Source of the DNA: Alphaproteobacteria bacterium Ga0077535
GTDB lineage: Bacteria > Pseudomonadota > Alphaproteobacteria > Caulobacterales > Aquidulcibacteraceae
Direction of reading: 5' to 3'
Assembly (NCBI GenBank): GCA_001464425.1
Contig: LNEK01000035.1
Location: 62,001-126,000, forward strand
Length of the DNA: 64,000 nucleotides
A model generated the notes under the pieces. It saw nothing but the letters and a program-made list of their open reading frames with translations. It had not been told where the DNA came from and did not search any database. Below, piece after piece: positions 35,705 to 45,493 of the stretch. The position numbers were made by a program, and so were the translations under genes. Each line of letters starts with the position of its first letter. Positions within the stretch are counted from its first letter, which is position 1.

Positions 35705-37963
35705 TCAACCCTCGATCTTCGAGAAGTCCGCGACCGCGGACAGCGCTTCTCTAAAGCGCGAGAGCAGCAGAAGCCTGTTGCGCCGGATCTCAGCCTCCGG
35801 CGCGTTGACCAACACCTTATCGAAAAACCCATCGACCGGCGCGCGCAAGCCCGCGAGCGCCTTCATCGCCGCGGCGAACTCTTCGCGCTCCACCGCAGCG
35901 CGCGCGGCAGGCAGCGCTTTCTCCAGCGCCTCGTGCAGCGCCTTCTCCGCAGGCTCGGCGAGCAGCTTCGCATCGACTTGGCCTTTGGCCTCCTCGGCGC
36001 TCCACTTCCCCTTCTTCTCCTCCGCCGCGAGAATATTCGCCGCACGCTTATAGCCCGCGAGCAAGTTCGCGCCGTCTTCGGTTTTCAAGAACGTATCGAG
36101 GGCTTCGACGCGTGCAACGATGCGAACAAGATCATCATCGCCAAGCGCAAACACAGCATCGACGAGATCGTGGCGCTTGCCTTGGTCGCGGAGTTGGACT
36201 TTGAGACGATCTGCTAGGAAACCCAGCAGGGCCCGAAGCAGCAACACCGAACTGTCGTTACTGGCAAAGATCTCATCCCATGTTTCATCGCGCCGCTGGC
36301 TCTCCCCTTCAGGCGCCGGACCAGACAAATCGAGAAGTGCCGCCCCGATTTCACGCTCAGATGCGTCCATCTTGAGCATGAGGTTGATGATGTTTCGAAT
36401 TGCCTCATCACCCCGACGTCGGGCCGCAAGGGTCTGGGTCTGAACCGTGCGAATTAATAGTACCGGATTGCGGAAGAGCGGCAGCCTCAGCCCGCTCTCG
36501 AGAATCAGTCGAACGACACCGAGCGCGGCGCGACGAAGCGCATACGGATCGCTGCTTCCCGTCGGCTTCTCATCAATCGCCCAGAATCCAACCAACGTAT
36601 CCAGCTTGTCCGCCAGCGCTAGCGTCACCGCGACTTTGTCGTCCGGCACTCGGTCGTTCGGGCCGAGCGGGCGGTAGTGATCTTCGATGGCGGCGGCGAT
36701 GCTGGCGTTCGCGCCCTTCTCCAGCGCGTAAAGCTGGCGCCCCACCTGCCCCTGCAACTCCGGAAACTCGCCGACCGTCTCGGTCACCAAATCCATTTTG
36801 CAAAGCTCAGCCGCGCGCTTGACCTGCTCCACGTCAGCGCCCGTCACCGCGCACAGCTCAACCGCCAGCGTCTTCACGCGCTCAACCTTATCCCACACCG
36901 AGCCGAGCTTCTGGTGGAAGACGATCTTCTTCAGCTTCTCGCGCCGCTCCGGCGTATCGAGCGCCGTCTTGCGATCCGTATCCCAAAAGAAGCGCGCATC
37001 ATTCAGCCGCGCACTCAGCACGCGCGCATTGCCCGCCGCGATCGCCTTGCCGCCGTCCTTCGCTTCGACGTTCGCCACCGTCACGAAATGCGGCGCAAGC
37101 TTGCCGGTCTTCGGATCGCGCACCGCGAAATATTTTTGGTGCGTGCGCATCGAAAGCCGGATCACTTCGCCCGGCAGATCGAGAAACGCCGGATCCATGT
37201 CGCCGAGCAGCACCACCGGCCACTCCACGAGCCCCGCCACCTCTTCGAGCAGGCCGATATCGTCCACCAGCTCAAGCCCGCGCGCCGCGCAGAGCTTCCG
37301 CGCTTGCTCCAGAATGATCGTCTTGCGCTCCTCGCGCTCGATCAGAACTTTCGCGCCGCGCAGCTTCGAGGCGTGATCAGACGCGCTCGTCACCGGCATC
37401 GCCTCCGGCGCATGAAAGCGATGCCCCCAAGTCACGGCTTCCGAGCCCACGCCCTCAACCGCGATCTTCACCGCCTTGCCATCGAACACGCAGCAAATGT
37501 TGTGCAGCGGCCGCACCCAAGTCAGATCGCTCGATCCCGAGCGCATCGATTTCGGCCACGGAAACGCGCGCACGATCTCCGGCACGATCTCTTGCACGAT
37601 GGCGCTCGTCTCACGCCCCGCGCGCTCGATCCGCGCCACGTAAAACGCGCCCTTCTTGTCCTCAACGATCTGCGCTTGATCGATGGAGGTCAGGCCCGCG
37701 CCTTTCAGAAAGCCCTGCAGCGCTTGCTCAGGCGAACCAACGCGCGGCCCCTTCCGCTCTTCGTTCACGTCCGCCGCTTTGCTCGGCAGATCGTCAATGA
37801 CGGCGCCGATGCGGCGCGGGCTGGAGAACGTCTTGATCGCCTTCGCGTCGAGGCCGGCGGCTTTGAGCTTTTCACCCAACGCCTTCGCCAAATCCTCTTC
37901 CGCGCGCTTCTGCATACGCGCCGGGATTTCTTCGCTGAAAAATTCAAGTAGGAGTTGGGGCAT
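35705..37963 (-). CDS. glyS: Glycyl-tRNA synthetase beta subunit
   Basis: A 752-residue subunit starting [25 protein letters not shown], typical of bacterial GlyS. It contains HRFHAPEAM, LVEWPVVLLGDMDPAFLDLP and DKLDTLVGFWAIDEKPTGSSDPYALRR, the HD-like segment. The C-terminal DALR-like anticodon domain follows. It is somewhat longer than the enterobacterial protein, as is usual in this class. Its ATG overlaps the glyQ stop (TAATG), and ppdK starts 35 bases after its end. Confidence 0.97.
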   Translation of the reverse strand: MPQLLLEFFSEEIPARMQKRAEEDLAKALGEKLKAAGLDAKAIKTFSSPRRIGAVIDDLPSKAADVNEERKGPRVGSPEQALQGFLKGAGLTSIDQAQIVEDKKGAFYVARIERAGRETSAIVQEIVPEIVRAFPWPKSMRSGSSDLTWVRPLHNICCVFDGKAVKIAVEGVGSEAVTWGHRFHAPEAMPVTSASDHASKLRGAKVLIEREERKTIILEQARKLCAARGLELVDDIGLLEEVAGLVEWPVVLLGDMDPAFLDLPGEVIRLSMRTHQKYFAVRDPKTGKLAPHFVTVANVEAKDGGKAIAAGNARVLSARLNDARFFWDTDRKTALDTPERREKLKKIVFHQKLGSVWDKVERVKTLAVELCAVTGADVEQVKRAAELCKMDLVTETVGEFPELQGQVGRQLYALEKGANASIAAAIEDHYRPLGPNDRVPDDKVAVTLALADKLDTLVGFWAIDEKPTGSSDPYALRRAALGVVRLILESGLRLPLFRNPVLLIRTVQTQTLAARRRGDEAIRNIINLMLKMDASEREIGAALLDLSGPAPEGESQRRDETWDEIFASNDSSVLLLRALLGFLADRLKVQLRDQGKRHDLVDAVFALGDDDLVRIVARVEALDTFLKTEDGANLLAGYKRAANILAAEEKKGKWSAEEAKGQVDAKLLAEPAEKALHEALEKALPAARAAVEREEFAAAMKALAGLRAPVDGFFDKVLVNAPEAEIRRNRLLLLSRFREALSAVADFSKIEG

Positions 37964-38841
37964 TAGCTTTGCCCCTCCGCCCAAGCGCTCGCGCAGCCCT
38001 TCGCCAGATCACGCACCCGGGCGATGAAGCTTTGTCGCTCCGTTGGCGAGACGACGCCGCGCGCGTCGAGCAGATTGAACAAGTGCGAGGCCTTCAATGT
38101 GTAATCGAAAGCCGGCAGCACGTTGCTCTCTTTCAGCAACCGCGCCGCGGTCGCTTCCGCGTCACCAAACCAGCGCAGCACCATTTCGGGATCGCTGAGT
38201 TCGAAATTGTAGCGCGATTGCTGTTTCTCGTTTTCGAGAAAGATGTCGCCATAGGTCACCGGATATTCGCTATCCGGATCGTTGAACGGCAGATCGTAAA
38301 CGCGGTCGACGCCGAACACGTACATCGCCAGGCGCTCAAGCCCGTATGTCAGCTCGCCCGACACCGGCCTCACATCCAAGCCGCCGACTTGCTGGAAGTA
38401 GGTGTACTGCGACACCTCCATCCCATCGCACCACACTTCCCAACCCAAGCCCCAAGCGCCGACAGTCGGGTTCTCCCAATCGTCCTCGACGAAGCGGATG
38501 TCGTGCAGCAGCGGATCGATGCCGATGCGCGCGAGCGAGTTGAGATAAAGCTCCTGCAGGTTCGGCGGGTTCGGCTTCAGGATCACTTGGAATTGGTAAT
38601 AGTGCTGCAGCCGGTTCGGGTTCTCGCCATAGCGCCCGTCCTTCGGCCGCCGCGACGGCTGCACATACGCCGCGCGCCACGGTTTCGGCCCTAGCGAGCG
38701 CAACGTGGTCGCCGGATGCAAAGTGCCGGCGCCGACCTGCTCGTCATACGGTTGCAGGATCGCGCAGCCCTGCTCGGCCCAGTAATTCTGGAGCGTCAGG
38801 ATCACGTCCTGGAAGCAACGGGGCGCTTTGTGGGGAGCCAT
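37963..38841 (-). CDS. glyQ: Glycyl-tRNA synthetase alpha subunit
   Basis: A 292-residue class II catalytic subunit, starting [26 protein letters not shown]. The motif-2 region [32 protein letters not shown]-type sequence is near residue 55 and TYFQQVGG lies near 150. It pairs with GlyS to charge tRNA-Gly in an alpha2beta2 complex. First gene of the glyQ-glyS-ppdK run. Confidence 0.97.
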   Translation of the reverse strand: MAPHKAPRCFQDVILTLQNYWAEQGCAILQPYDEQVGAGTLHPATTLRSLGPKPWRAAYVQPSRRPKDGRYGENPNRLQHYYQFQVILKPNPPNLQELYLNSLARIGIDPLLHDIRFVEDDWENPTVGAWGLGWEVWCDGMEVSQYTYFQQVGGLDVRPVSGELTYGLERLAMYVFGVDRVYDLPFNDPDSEYPVTYGDIFLENEKQQSRYNFELSDPEMVLRWFGDAEATAARLLKESNVLPAFDYTLKASHLFNLLDARGVVSPTERQSFIARVRDLAKGCASAWAEGQS

Positions 38842-38883
38842 GGCGGACGCCTAAAGGCGCCCGCCCCTCATATCAAGACTGGC

Positions 38884-39771
38884 TCAGCGGAGGAACGCCG
38901 CCACCGCTGCGCGGAACGCGGCCGGCTGGTCGAACATGACGAAGTGGAAGGCGCCGTCGATGCGGGTGAAATTGACGTTGGGGGCGCTGGCGTACCCGCC
39001 GCGATAGAGGCCATCGACCATGGGTTCCGGCCCCATGGCCGGGTCGTACGCATAAACCACGGTGATCGGCGCCGTGACGGCGGCGACCTCGGGCCGCATA
39101 TCGGTGGTCATCACCTCGTACATCGCCTGCGCGAAGGTCGCGCGATCCGAGGCGATACTCCAAGCCACGACCTCGCCCTGGCGCGCTTCGGTTTTGACCA
39201 GCCGGCGCACACCGCCGGCTTGCTGCGCGGCGAACGCGGCGTCGTCCATCGCTGAGATCTGGTCGCGCATCATGCGCGCCTGCGGCTCAACGGCGGCGGC
39301 CGTGATCTGCGGGCCGAACATGGCGCTGAAGAACGGCAGCGAGTCCACGATCATCAGCCGGCCGACACTTTCAGGGTGGCGGCGCGCAAGCATGAGGCCG
39401 GAGAAGCCGCCCATCGAATGGCCGATTACGGCGGGGCGTTCGATATCGTTCGCTTCGATGTAGCGCGCGAGTTCCTCAACGAGCGGCGCGATTACCTCGC
39501 CTGCCGGCGCGCCGACGGGTTGGCCGGCGAAGCCAGCCACTTGCACGAGATGCACGCGGTGCGTGGCGACCAGCGCCTCCGCTTCGGCTGCCCAAACATC
39601 GCGGCTGGAGCCAAGACCGGGGATCAAGATCACATCCGGCCCCGAACCGCGCACTTCAACGCTGAAGCGCGTCGGCGTGAAATCCTCCGCCTGCGCCGGC
39701 GCGGGCCCGACCACTGAGCCGATCATGAATGCGGCGAACGCGGCCAGCACGAATTGACGAGCAACAAGCAT
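38884..39771 (-). CDS. Exported alpha/beta hydrolase
   Basis: A 295-residue protein with a signal peptide (LAAFAAFMIGSVVGPAPAQA). The hydrolase fold shows the oxyanion strand VILIPGLGSSRDVW, the nucleophile elbow VIGHSMGG near residue 115, and a C-terminal His in RIDGAFHFVMFDQP. A periplasmic esterase or similar is likely; the substrate is unknown. ATG 39771 is preferred because AAGGGG sits eight bases ahead of it; further ATGs lie at 39777 and 39792. Confidence 0.82.
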   Translation of the reverse strand: MLVARQFVLAAFAAFMIGSVVGPAPAQAEDFTPTRFSVEVRGSGPDVILIPGLGSSRDVWAAEAEALVATHRVHLVQVAGFAGQPVGAPAGEVIAPLVEELARYIEANDIERPAVIGHSMGGFSGLMLARRHPESVGRLMIVDSLPFFSAMFGPQITAAAVEPQARMMRDQISAMDDAAFAAQQAGGVRRLVKTEARQGEVVAWSIASDRATFAQAMYEVMTTDMRPEVAAVTAPITVVYAYDPAMGPEPMVDGLYRGGYASAPNVNFTRIDGAFHFVMFDQPAAFRAAVAAFLR

Positions 39772-39827
39772 AACCATCCCCTTGGCGCTCACGCGCCTGT
39801 TTGTTGATCCTGATTTGAAGACCGAAA

Positions 39828-40268
39828 TTAGCGGCTACGCAGCCAATCGACGCCGCGCACGATGAAGAAGCCCGCCGCCATCAAAAGCGGCCCAAACAGC
39901 ATGCCGGCGGCGAAGCTCTCCGAAGCATCGGCCGCACCGAACCACTGCATAAGCGTTTGCAGGACGGCAACGAACGGCGAGCCATCAAACGCAAACGCAA
40001 CTTGCATTAGCGCAATGCAAATGAACCCAAGCAAGCTGCCCCAATACCAAGCGATATAATGCGCGCGCTTTGCGATTTCGTCGAAGGTCGCGAACTCCAG
40101 CACCGCGAGCACGCAGAACACAACGAGCGCGGCCAGCATTGGCCCTCGCACCTCCACGTCCCAAGCATGCGCGGCCAGCGCGAAAGCGACCAAAATGCCG
40201 CCGAACATGATCAACAACGAGCGAACCAGCGCGCGGCGCTTGTTTTGCGAAACCGGCAGAACAGACAT
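39828..40268 (-). CDS. Four-helix membrane protein, last gene of the XRE locus
   Basis: A 146-residue protein with membrane helices near 15-35, 43-60, 72-92 and 118-138, and an FDEIAKRAHYIAWYWG segment between helices two and three. It starts ten bases after the XRE regulator ends, so it probably belongs to the same operon as the two paralogous membrane proteins. The FDE...W pattern faintly recalls their DEFQR region, but I would not call it a paralogue. Unknown function. Confidence 0.7.
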   Translation of the reverse strand: MSVLPVSQNKRRALVRSLLIMFGGILVAFALAAHAWDVEVRGPMLAALVVFCVLAVLEFATFDEIAKRAHYIAWYWGSLLGFICIALMQVAFAFDGSPFVAVLQTLMQWFGAADASESFAAGMLFGPLLMAAGFFIVRGVDWLRSR

Positions 40269-40278
40269 GGCGCTTCTC

Positions 40279-40491
40279 CTATTCAGCAGCTTGCGCGACT
40301 TCGTCGGCGCTGAAGATTTGTTCGATCGGCAGCGAGAACACTGCGGCGATTTTGAATGCGAGCGGCAGCGAGGGATCGTATTTGCCGGTCTCGATCGCGT
40401 TCACGCTCTGGCGCGACACATCGAGCTTGTCGGCAAGATCCGCCTGGCTCCAATTGCGCTCGGCGCGCAGGACCTTGAGCCGGTTTCTCAT
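40279..40491 (-). CDS. Small XRE-family HTH regulator
   Basis: A 70-residue protein that is almost only a helix-turn-helix: MRNRLKVLRAERNWSQADLA, then KLDVSRQSVNAIETGKYDPSLPLAFKIAAVF, ending SLPIEQIFSADE. This is the compact YozG-like type that often sits beside a membrane protein. Its ATG overlaps the preceding membrane-protein stop (ATGA). It is the obvious candidate to bind the palindromic operator at 41554-41579 in front of this locus. Confidence 0.88.
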   Translation of the reverse strand: MRNRLKVLRAERNWSQADLADKLDVSRQSVNAIETGKYDPSLPLAFKIAAVFSLPIEQIFSADEVAQAAE

Positions 40492-40898
40492 TTGTAGCGC
40501 AGCCGCACAAACAGAGTGGCGGCGCTCCAGACCACGCAAAACGCTGGAAAAACCCACATCATCGATAGGTCGGGAAACCCGGCCATGTCTTCCAGTTGGC
40601 CATAGGCGAGCGTCCCGAAGGCGATGACGGCGGCCGCAATCAGCACCGCCTCACTTTGCACACCGCGCTGAAATTCATCGAGCGCACGCATGTAACGAAG
40701 TTGTGCAGCCAACATCAGCAGCGCCGGCGCGATCGGCGCCACCGCAAGCAGAGCGGCAAGCCATTGTGGCGGCGCAAATCCCTTGATCGCCAAACCCGCA
40801 CCCAAAACCGCCGTTAGATAAATCATGCCCGCGCCGAACATATCGCGGAAAAGTCTCGCCGCGGCCGGCTTGCCGGCGCTCTCACTACAATTGCTCAT
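40488..40898 (-). CDS. Membrane protein, paralogue 2 of the XRE locus
   Basis: A 136-residue protein with four membrane helices and a polar loop containing ALDEFQRGVQSEAVL near residue 73, then GFPDLSMMWVFPAF and the end RLRYK. It is clearly a paralogue of the 136-residue protein encoded just upstream, with the same length, loop motif and C-terminus, pointing to tandem duplication. Its stop overlaps the regulator's start. Function unknown; a membrane partner of the regulator is possible. Confidence 0.8.
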   Translation of the reverse strand: MSNCSESAGKPAAARLFRDMFGAGMIYLTAVLGAGLAIKGFAPPQWLAALLAVAPIAPALLMLAAQLRYMRALDEFQRGVQSEAVLIAAAVIAFGTLAYGQLEDMAGFPDLSMMWVFPAFCVVWSAATLFVRLRYK

Positions 40899-40925
40899 GG
40901 ACGTCCTCCTGTTTGTGGCGGCTTC

Positions 40926-41336
40926 TTATTTGTAGCGCAGCCGTAGAACGCAGGCGGCGAGACCCCAGATGCCAATCAGCGCCGGGAAAACCCAAATCAG
41001 CGGAAGGTGCGGAAAACCCGCCCACTCTTCGAGAAAGCCATAGGCGAACGAACCGAAGCCAACGACGCCAGCGGCGATCAGCATTGCATCGGTTTGAATG
41101 CGGCGCTGAAACTCATCGATGCCGTTGAGAAAGATCGCGTACGCACGCAGCATCAGCAGTGCAGGCAGAAGCGGCGCAAGCGCTGCGAGGATGGCCGCCC
41201 ATTGCGGCAAGGCCTCGTTACGGATCGCAAACGCACCGCCGAACACGGCCGCGCTGTAGAGCACACCGGCCACGGCCATGTTGCCCATGTAGCGGCGGCC
41301 ATTGCTGATGATCTTCGGATTGGTCTCGCGCGGCAT
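40926..41336 (-). CDS. Membrane protein, paralogue 1 of the XRE locus
   Basis: A 136-residue protein with four likely membrane helices, the loop GIDEFQRRIQTDAML near residue 73, GFPHLPLIWVFPAL, and the same RLRYK end as its downstream paralogue. The N-terminal 20 residues differ most. It follows the small exported-type peptide by ten bases and precedes the paralogue by 27. The conserved DEFQR loop between helices suggests a shared functional site on the cytoplasmic face (inferred). Confidence 0.8.
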   Translation of the reverse strand: MPRETNPKIISNGRRYMGNMAVAGVLYSAAVFGGAFAIRNEALPQWAAILAALAPLLPALLMLRAYAIFLNGIDEFQRRIQTDAMLIAAGVVGFGSFAYGFLEEWAGFPHLPLIWVFPALIGIWGLAACVLRLRYK

Positions 41337-41346
41337 CGTCGCCTCC

Positions 41347-41541
41347 TTAAATTTTGATCTTTATGGCGAGGTCTGCGGTTCGCACCTCGAGCGCCAGCGG
41401 CGCGAGCGAAACGCTGAAGGACATCGCCGGCGCGCTTGCGGCGGCGGTGCTTACGCCGGGGCGATCGTTCAAAAAGCCGGAGGCCACCGCGATCGCGACC
41501 ACCACCGCAAACACCGATGCCCGGCTCCACCCTCTGCGCAT
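41347..41541 (-). CDS. Small single-helix peptide, first gene of the XRE locus
   Basis: A 64-residue protein with a basic N-terminus (MRRGWSR), one hydrophobic helix (ASVFAVVVAIAVASGFL) that could be a signal or anchor, and a short beta-prone tail ending DLAIKIKI. ATG 41541 has GGAGGG upstream; an alternative ATG at 41553 lacks a site. It starts right after the operator and is followed ten bases on by the first paralogue. Unknown function. Confidence 0.6.
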   Translation of the reverse strand: MRRGWSRASVFAVVVAIAVASGFLNDRPGVSTAAASAPAMSFSVSLAPLALEVRTADLAIKIKI

Positions 41542-41553
41542 TTGACCCTCCAT

Positions 41554-41610
41554 CAAGCGTGCTTGTCTCGTTGACAAGCGACCTTTACCTGCCTGCCCGG
41601 CGCATGTCAA
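41554..41610 (-). promoter_or_regulatory. Promoter and palindromic operator of the XRE locus
   Basis: On the minus strand TTGACA (41605-41610) and TAAAGG (41582-41587) are 17 bases apart, a good vegetative promoter. Just downstream, where transcription should start, lies the perfect repeat GCTTGTC-TCGTT-GACAAGC (41561-41579), overlapped by CAAGC-GT-GCTTG (41554-41565). Three half-sites at the start point suggest repression, most simply by the locus's own XRE protein. Confidence 0.65.
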
Positions 41611-41678
41611 GCGTCCTTATCAAATAGCCATTCCTGCTTGCCTTTGCTCTCCGCACGGAATCCCGGCCATGCTTGCCC

Positions 41679-42251
41679 ATGGCGATTTGTGGGATCGATG
41701 AGGCGGGGCGCGGGCCCCTGGCCGGGCCGGTAGTGGCCGCGGCGGTGATCCTGCCGGCCAAGGGCCGCCCCAAAGGGCTCGACGATTCCAAGCAATTGAG
41801 CGCCGAAGCGCGCGACGAACTCTACGCGGCGATCCGCGCGTGCGGGATCGTCGGAGTCGGCATCGCCACCGTCGAAGAGATCGACACGATCAACATTCTG
41901 CGCGCTTCGCATCTGGCGATGAAACGCGCATTTGAAGCGCTTTCGGAGCGTCCGGTCGCGGCGCTGATCGATGGCAATATGGCGCCTGACCTGCCGTGCG
42001 CGGTCGAGTGCGTGATCGATGGCGATGCGTACCTGCCGCTGATCTCCGCGGCTTCCATCATCGCCAAAGTCGAGCGCGACCGGATGATGACCGAACTCTG
42101 CGCGCAATATCCAGGCTACGCCTTCGCCAAGCACAAAGGCTACGGCACGCCAGAGCACCAAGCGGCGCTGAAGCGGCTTGGCCCTTGTGCGATCCACCGG
42201 CGCAGCTTCAAGCCGGTGCAATTGGCGATGGAGATGCGCCTCGCCGGCTGA
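41679..42251 (+). CDS. rnhB: Ribonuclease HII
   Basis: A 190-residue enzyme removing ribonucleotides and RNA primers from DNA. It begins [21 protein letters not shown] with the catalytic Asp-Glu (residues 7-8), has [15 protein letters not shown], and AAASIIAKV-type sequence near residue 125 followed by [16 protein letters not shown] 41679 is preferred over a TTG two codons upstream. It may carry extra load here because the RNase HI gene in this window is broken. Confidence 0.96.
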   Translation: MAICGIDEAGRGPLAGPVVAAAVILPAKGRPKGLDDSKQLSAEARDELYAAIRACGIVGVGIATVEEIDTINILRASHLAMKRAFEALSERPVAALIDGNMAPDLPCAVECVIDGDAYLPLISAASIIAKVERDRMMTELCAQYPGYAFAKHKGYGTPEHQAALKRLGPCAIHRRSFKPVQLAMEMRLAG

Positions 42252-42280
42252 GCGGCGTTTACAAGCGCCCGGCCAACACT

Positions 42281-43027
42281 ATGTTCCGCCCCATGACGAC
42301 AGGGGACACTGCCGCGGGACACCCGCAAACTCGCGATATTTCTGCGCTCGCCGTCTGGATTGCGTGCGGGCTGATTTTCGCGGCGATCATTGGCTTTGTG
42401 TGGTTCAACCCCGAAGCTCTGGCGGGCAGCGCGCGTACGACGGAACAAGGCTTGTTCGAGATCGCGCAGAATTTGTCGCTGATCATCGCGCTCGCGCTGA
42501 CGGTCGACATGCTTGTGCGCGCCGACACGCCGATGCTGCGCGGATGGCTCGTGGTGGTGCTGCTCGGCCTCATCTTCCTGTTCGGCGAGGAGATCAGCTG
42601 GGGCCAGCACTTCTTTGGTTGGGAAACCAGCGGCATCTTCGCCGAGATCAACGACCAGGGCGAAACCAACTTCCACAACACCGCCGACGGCTGGCTCGAT
42701 CAAAAACCGCGCGCCCTGCTGCTGCTTGGCATGATCCTCGGCACGATCGTGCACCCGCTGGTGAAGCATTTCCGCAAAGGCCGCGGGCTGTTCGACAATC
42801 CGTGGTGGCTGGCGCCAACCCTGGCGAGCCTCGCGCCCGTCATCTTCTCGCAGCTGGCGGCGCTGCCGAAGCGGCTCGACGACACGACTTGGTTTGCCGC
42901 CCTGCCTTACGTCCGTTGGAGCGAAGCCGAAGAGGTGTTCATCTACATCTTCTTCATCACCTACCTGCTCTCGCTGCGGACGCGCTTCAGCCAGCGCAAG
43001 GCGCTGGGGATAAAGCCAGCGGGCTGA
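42281..43027 (+). CDS. Multi-pass membrane protein with GEEISWGQ motif
   Basis: A 248-residue protein with about five or six membrane helices. Its most striking block is FLFGEEISWGQHFFGWETS near residue 105, with NFHNTADGWL soon after and WSEAEEVFIYIFFITYLLSL near the end. I have seen the GEEISWGQ block in uncharacterised membrane proteins but know no function. It starts 29 bases after rnhB and precedes ccrM. A second ATG at 42293 is possible. Confidence 0.75.
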   Translation: MFRPMTTGDTAAGHPQTRDISALAVWIACGLIFAAIIGFVWFNPEALAGSARTTEQGLFEIAQNLSLIIALALTVDMLVRADTPMLRGWLVVVLLGLIFLFGEEISWGQHFFGWETSGIFAEINDQGETNFHNTADGWLDQKPRALLLLGMILGTIVHPLVKHFRKGRGLFDNPWWLAPTLASLAPVIFSQLAALPKRLDDTTWFAALPYVRWSEAEEVFIYIFFITYLLSLRTRFSQRKALGIKPAG

Positions 43028-43051
43028 TCATTCTTTATGGTTAACGACTTG

Positions 43052-44196
<1,145 letters not shown>

Positions 44197-44212
44197 GCGC
44201 GCCAACGGAACT

Positions 44213-44240
44213 CTGTCGGCGAGAACGCCAACGGCCCAAG
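44213..44240. repeat. Possible half copy of the palindromic repeat
   Basis: CGGCGAGAACGCCAACGGCCCAAG in the ccrM downstream gap resembles the right arm of copy A (CGGCGAGGACGCCAGCGGTCCAAG) with three differences, but no left arm is seen. Tentative. Confidence 0.3.
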
Positions 44241-44298
44241 TATCCGCGCGCGCATCTGATTGACCGTTCGGCCCTCTGTGGCACAACCTTTCCCGCCG

Positions 44299-44988
44299 AT
44301 GGCCGACAAATACGATCTCCAGAGCGTCGAAGCGGCGCTGGCGAAAGCCGAACTAATGGCGGCGCTCAGCGATGCCACGCGCGCGCGGCTCGCCAAGCAA
44401 GGCCAACCCTGCACCGTCGAAACCGGCAAGCTCCTCTTCGCCAAGGGCGACAAGGGCGATGCGCTCTACGTTTTGCTCGAGGGCGAAGTCGAAGTGCGCT
44501 CCTCCACCGAAGGCGGCAAGGACGTGCGCATGGCGTCGCTGAAGCCGCCAGCCGTGATCGGTGAAATGGCCGTGCTTGATGGCGGCGTGCGCTCTGCAGA
44601 CATCGCCGCGATCCGCAAGTCACGCTTCCTGCGCATTCACCGCGACCAGGCCATCAGCGCGCTCGAAAGCGAGCCCGCAGCGCTCTTAAAACTCATCGCC
44701 GAAATGTCGAAGCGCCTGCGCCACGCCGACGCCGCGCTCGAAGACGCGCACACGCTCGATCTTGGCGGGCGCCTCGCGCAACGCCTGCTCGAAGAAGCCG
44801 GCGACAGCCCATCGGTGACGCTCACCCAAACCGAAATCGCCCGCCGCATCGGCGCGAGCCGCGAAAAGGTGAACCGCAAACTGCATGAATGGGTCGACGA
44901 AGGCTGGATCGCCATGGGCCGCGCCGGCATCAAACTCATCGCGCGCGACAAGCTAAAAGCGCTGATCCAAGAAGCGCGCGCGAACTAA
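44299..44988 (+). CDS. Crp/Fnr-family transcriptional regulator
   Basis: A 229-residue regulator. The cyclic-nucleotide-binding-like barrel spans about residues 20-130 (GDALYVLLEGEVEVR, AVIGEMAVLDGGVRSADI). The C-terminal winged helix has LTQTEIARRIGASREKVNRKLHEW near 180. The N-terminal Cys cluster of oxygen-sensing FNR is absent. The effector is unknown; the GEMAxLDGxxRSA block resembles cAMP-binding cassettes. ATG 44299 is chosen over TTG 44260. Lies 102 bases after ccrM. Confidence 0.9.
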   Translation: MADKYDLQSVEAALAKAELMAALSDATRARLAKQGQPCTVETGKLLFAKGDKGDALYVLLEGEVEVRSSTEGGKDVRMASLKPPAVIGEMAVLDGGVRSADIAAIRKSRFLRIHRDQAISALESEPAALLKLIAEMSKRLRHADAALEDAHTLDLGGRLAQRLLEEAGDSPSVTLTQTEIARRIGASREKVNRKLHEWVDEGWIAMGRAGIKLIARDKLKALIQEARAN

Positions 44989-45049
44989 GCGACGGCCTCG
45001 CGCCTCTATTCCCCCTACGGACGCGCCCCACGCCGGCGACGAGATAGAG

Positions 45050-45475
45050 CTACAATTCAGCGATTACGCGTTCCAGCAATCCACGAACCGGCTCGGCCAC
45101 GGCAGCAAGTGCGGCGTTTTCCACGGCCTGCATCGAAGCGACCGGATCGACGGCGGCGACTTCAATGCTTCCCGGGGCAGCCTCACGCACGATCACGTTG
45201 CACGGCAACATGGTTCCGATCTTTGACTGAATCTCAAGCGCGCGATGCGCGTATTGCGGATTGCAGGCGCCGAGGATGACATAGGGCGCCATATCCACGC
45301 CGAGCTTGGCCTTCAGAGTTGATGCAACATCAATTTCGCTGAGGACGCCAAATCCATTCGCTGCAAGCAACTCTTTCGTACGCGCGACAGCGTCTGCGAA
45401 CGAGGAGGCTAACGTCTTCGAGAATAATAGCTCATGGTCTTTGCCTCTCGCTTTGTCCCGTTCGTTTGAGCTCAA
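45050..45475 (-). CDS. DUF302 domain protein
   Basis: A 141-residue protein with the DUF302 layout: SFADAVARTKELLAANGFGVLSEIDV, then YVILGACNPQYAHRAL and a late EIQSKIGTMLPCNVIV. DUF302 folds form small beta-alpha dimers of unknown activity and are often found with redox genes. The start is TTG at 45475 as the frame has no better ATG, so the N-terminus is uncertain. It follows the peroxiredoxin gene by 18 bases, probably on one transcript. Confidence 0.85.
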   Translation of the reverse strand: MSSNERDKARGKDHELLFSKTLASSFADAVARTKELLAANGFGVLSEIDVASTLKAKLGVDMAPYVILGACNPQYAHRALEIQSKIGTMLPCNVIVREAAPGSIEVAAVDPVASMQAVENAALAAVAEPVRGLLERVIAEL

Positions 45476-45493
45476 GCGTCCGCCCGGCAGCCT

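Noticed and set aside
36677-37951. A 424-codon open frame opposite glyS
   Set aside because: Shadow frame; glyS is intact on the minus strand.
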